This document shows, piece by piece, positions 6,634-7,193 of a stretch of DNA of 7,193 bases. A program made the position numbers and the translations under genes. Origin of the DNA: Chloroflexota bacterium. GTDB lineage: Bacteria > Chloroflexota > Limnocylindria > Limnocylindrales > CSP1-4. Position 1 is the stretch's first letter, and each line of letters starts with the position of its first letter. Under the pieces are notes generated by a model. It was not told the origin of the DNA and searched no databases. It worked only from the letters and a program-made list of their open reading frames with translations. The stretch spans positions 1-7,193 of the forward strand of contig JAJYJR010000295.1 of assembly GCA_021789355.1 (NCBI GenBank). Direction: 5' to 3'.

Positions 6634-7193
6634 ATGACCGTCGGCGCGTCCGCGGCGGGTCGTGCCAACGGTTCGCCCCATCCCAACAGCCACGCCGGCC
6701 TCATCTGGTCGATCGCCGACCTGCTGCGCGGCGACTACAAGCGCGCCGAGTACCAGAGGGTCATCCTGCCGCTCGTCCTGCTGCGTCGCCTCGACTGCGT
6801 CCTCGAGCCCACCAAGGACCGGGTCCTCGCGCGCTTCGCGTCGCTCGGCACGGACAACCCCGAGGTGCTGCGCGTGGTCGCCGAGCAGGTCGCCCACGTC
6901 GAGGCCTACAACACCTCGCCCCTGACCCTGCACCGCATCCTGGCCGACCCGCCGCAGGTGGCGGGCAACCTGCGCGCCTGGATCGCCGCCTTCGACCCCG
7001 AGACGCGCGACGTCATCGAGAAGTTCGACTTCGACGCGCAGATCGGCCGCCTCGACCGCGCCAAGCTCCTCTACCTCGTCCTCTCCAAGGTGACCGAGGT
7101 CGACCTGCACCCCGACACCGTCTCGAACTACGAGATGGGCGTCCTCTACGAGGAGCTCATCCGCAAGTTCAACGAGCTCTCCAACGAGACGGC
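6634..7193 (+). CDS. hsdM: Type I restriction-modification methyltransferase subunit HsdM, N-terminal 186 codons
   Basis: HsdM is the N6-adenine methyltransferase subunit of a type I R-M system. It acts with the specificity subunit HsdS, and with HsdR for restriction, in the cytoplasm. The visible part is the helical HsdM_N domain: NSHAGLIWSIAD at residues 18-29, RGDYKRAEYQ at 32-41, then VILPLVLLRRLD (43-54) and EPTKD from 58. Near the window end it reads YEMGVLYEELIRKFNELSNE, the usual lead-in to the catalytic domain. The SAM-binding motif and the NPPF-type catalytic motif lie beyond the window, so activity cannot be judged. Codons end almost always in G or C (59 of 60 across 6721-6900). 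Three sampled 20-codon blocks of the helicase gene (1801-1860, 2161-2220, 2341-2400) give 50 of 60, so the two genes may have different histories. hsdS and hsdR would be expected further right. Confidence 0.93.
   Translation, partial: MTVGASAAGRANGSPHPNSHAGLIWSIADLLRGDYKRAEYQRVILPLVLLRRLDCVLEPTKDRVLARFASLGTDNPEVLRVVAEQVAHVEAYNTSPLTLHRILADPPQVAGNLRAWIAAFDPETRDVIEKFDFDAQIGRLDRAKLLYLVLSKVTEVDLHPDTVSNYEMGVLYEELIRKFNELSNET

Noticed and set aside
6556..7110. Minus-strand open frame opposite hsdM
   Set aside because: Val/Gly/Asp-rich shadow of the clearly recognised HsdM_N domain.

Overview
The window is GC-rich DNA whose genes mostly end their codons in G or C. The protein families fit a high-GC actinomycete, but no marker fixes the genus. 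No rRNA, tRNA, CRISPR array, transposase or integrase is visible. Everything recognisable belongs to families common in prokaryotic anti-phage defence islands.

Layout, all recognised genes on the + strand. (1) Positions 3-336 hold the last part of a gene that enters from the left. Its tail reads as coherent protein only if two single-base deletions are assumed near 69-87. (2) Positions 337-624 hold no convincing gene, only a weak coding-like trace on the - strand. (3) Positions 625-6278 encode one very large protein, about 1884 residues when repaired. It joins an unrecognised N-terminal region, a superfamily 1 (Upf1/Dna2-like, COG1112-type) helicase, a Vsr/DUF559-like nuclease of the REase_MTES_1575 kind, a winged-helix DUF3320-like segment, a helical region and a terminal Cys/His cluster. 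The reading frame breaks at a run of six C (4090-4095). The break separates helicase motifs I-IV from motifs V-VI and the nuclease, and one extra C would restore it. (4) Positions 6279-6633 are non-coding, with two perfect 10-bp palindromes and a small inverted repeat. (5) From 6634 to the window end is the N-terminal 186 codons of a type I restriction-modification methyltransferase subunit (HsdM).

The likely reading is a stacked defence island: the tail of one system, a candidate single-protein helicase-nuclease system, and the start of a type I R-M operon. The gap of about 350 bases before hsdM and a visible change in codon-ending bias suggest that the helicase-nuclease and the R-M genes are independent modules. 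The three apparent single-base losses, one in a C run and another beside a short G run, mean the sequence may contain consensus errors. The alternatives are real decay, or slippage at the C run; the sequence alone cannot decide.
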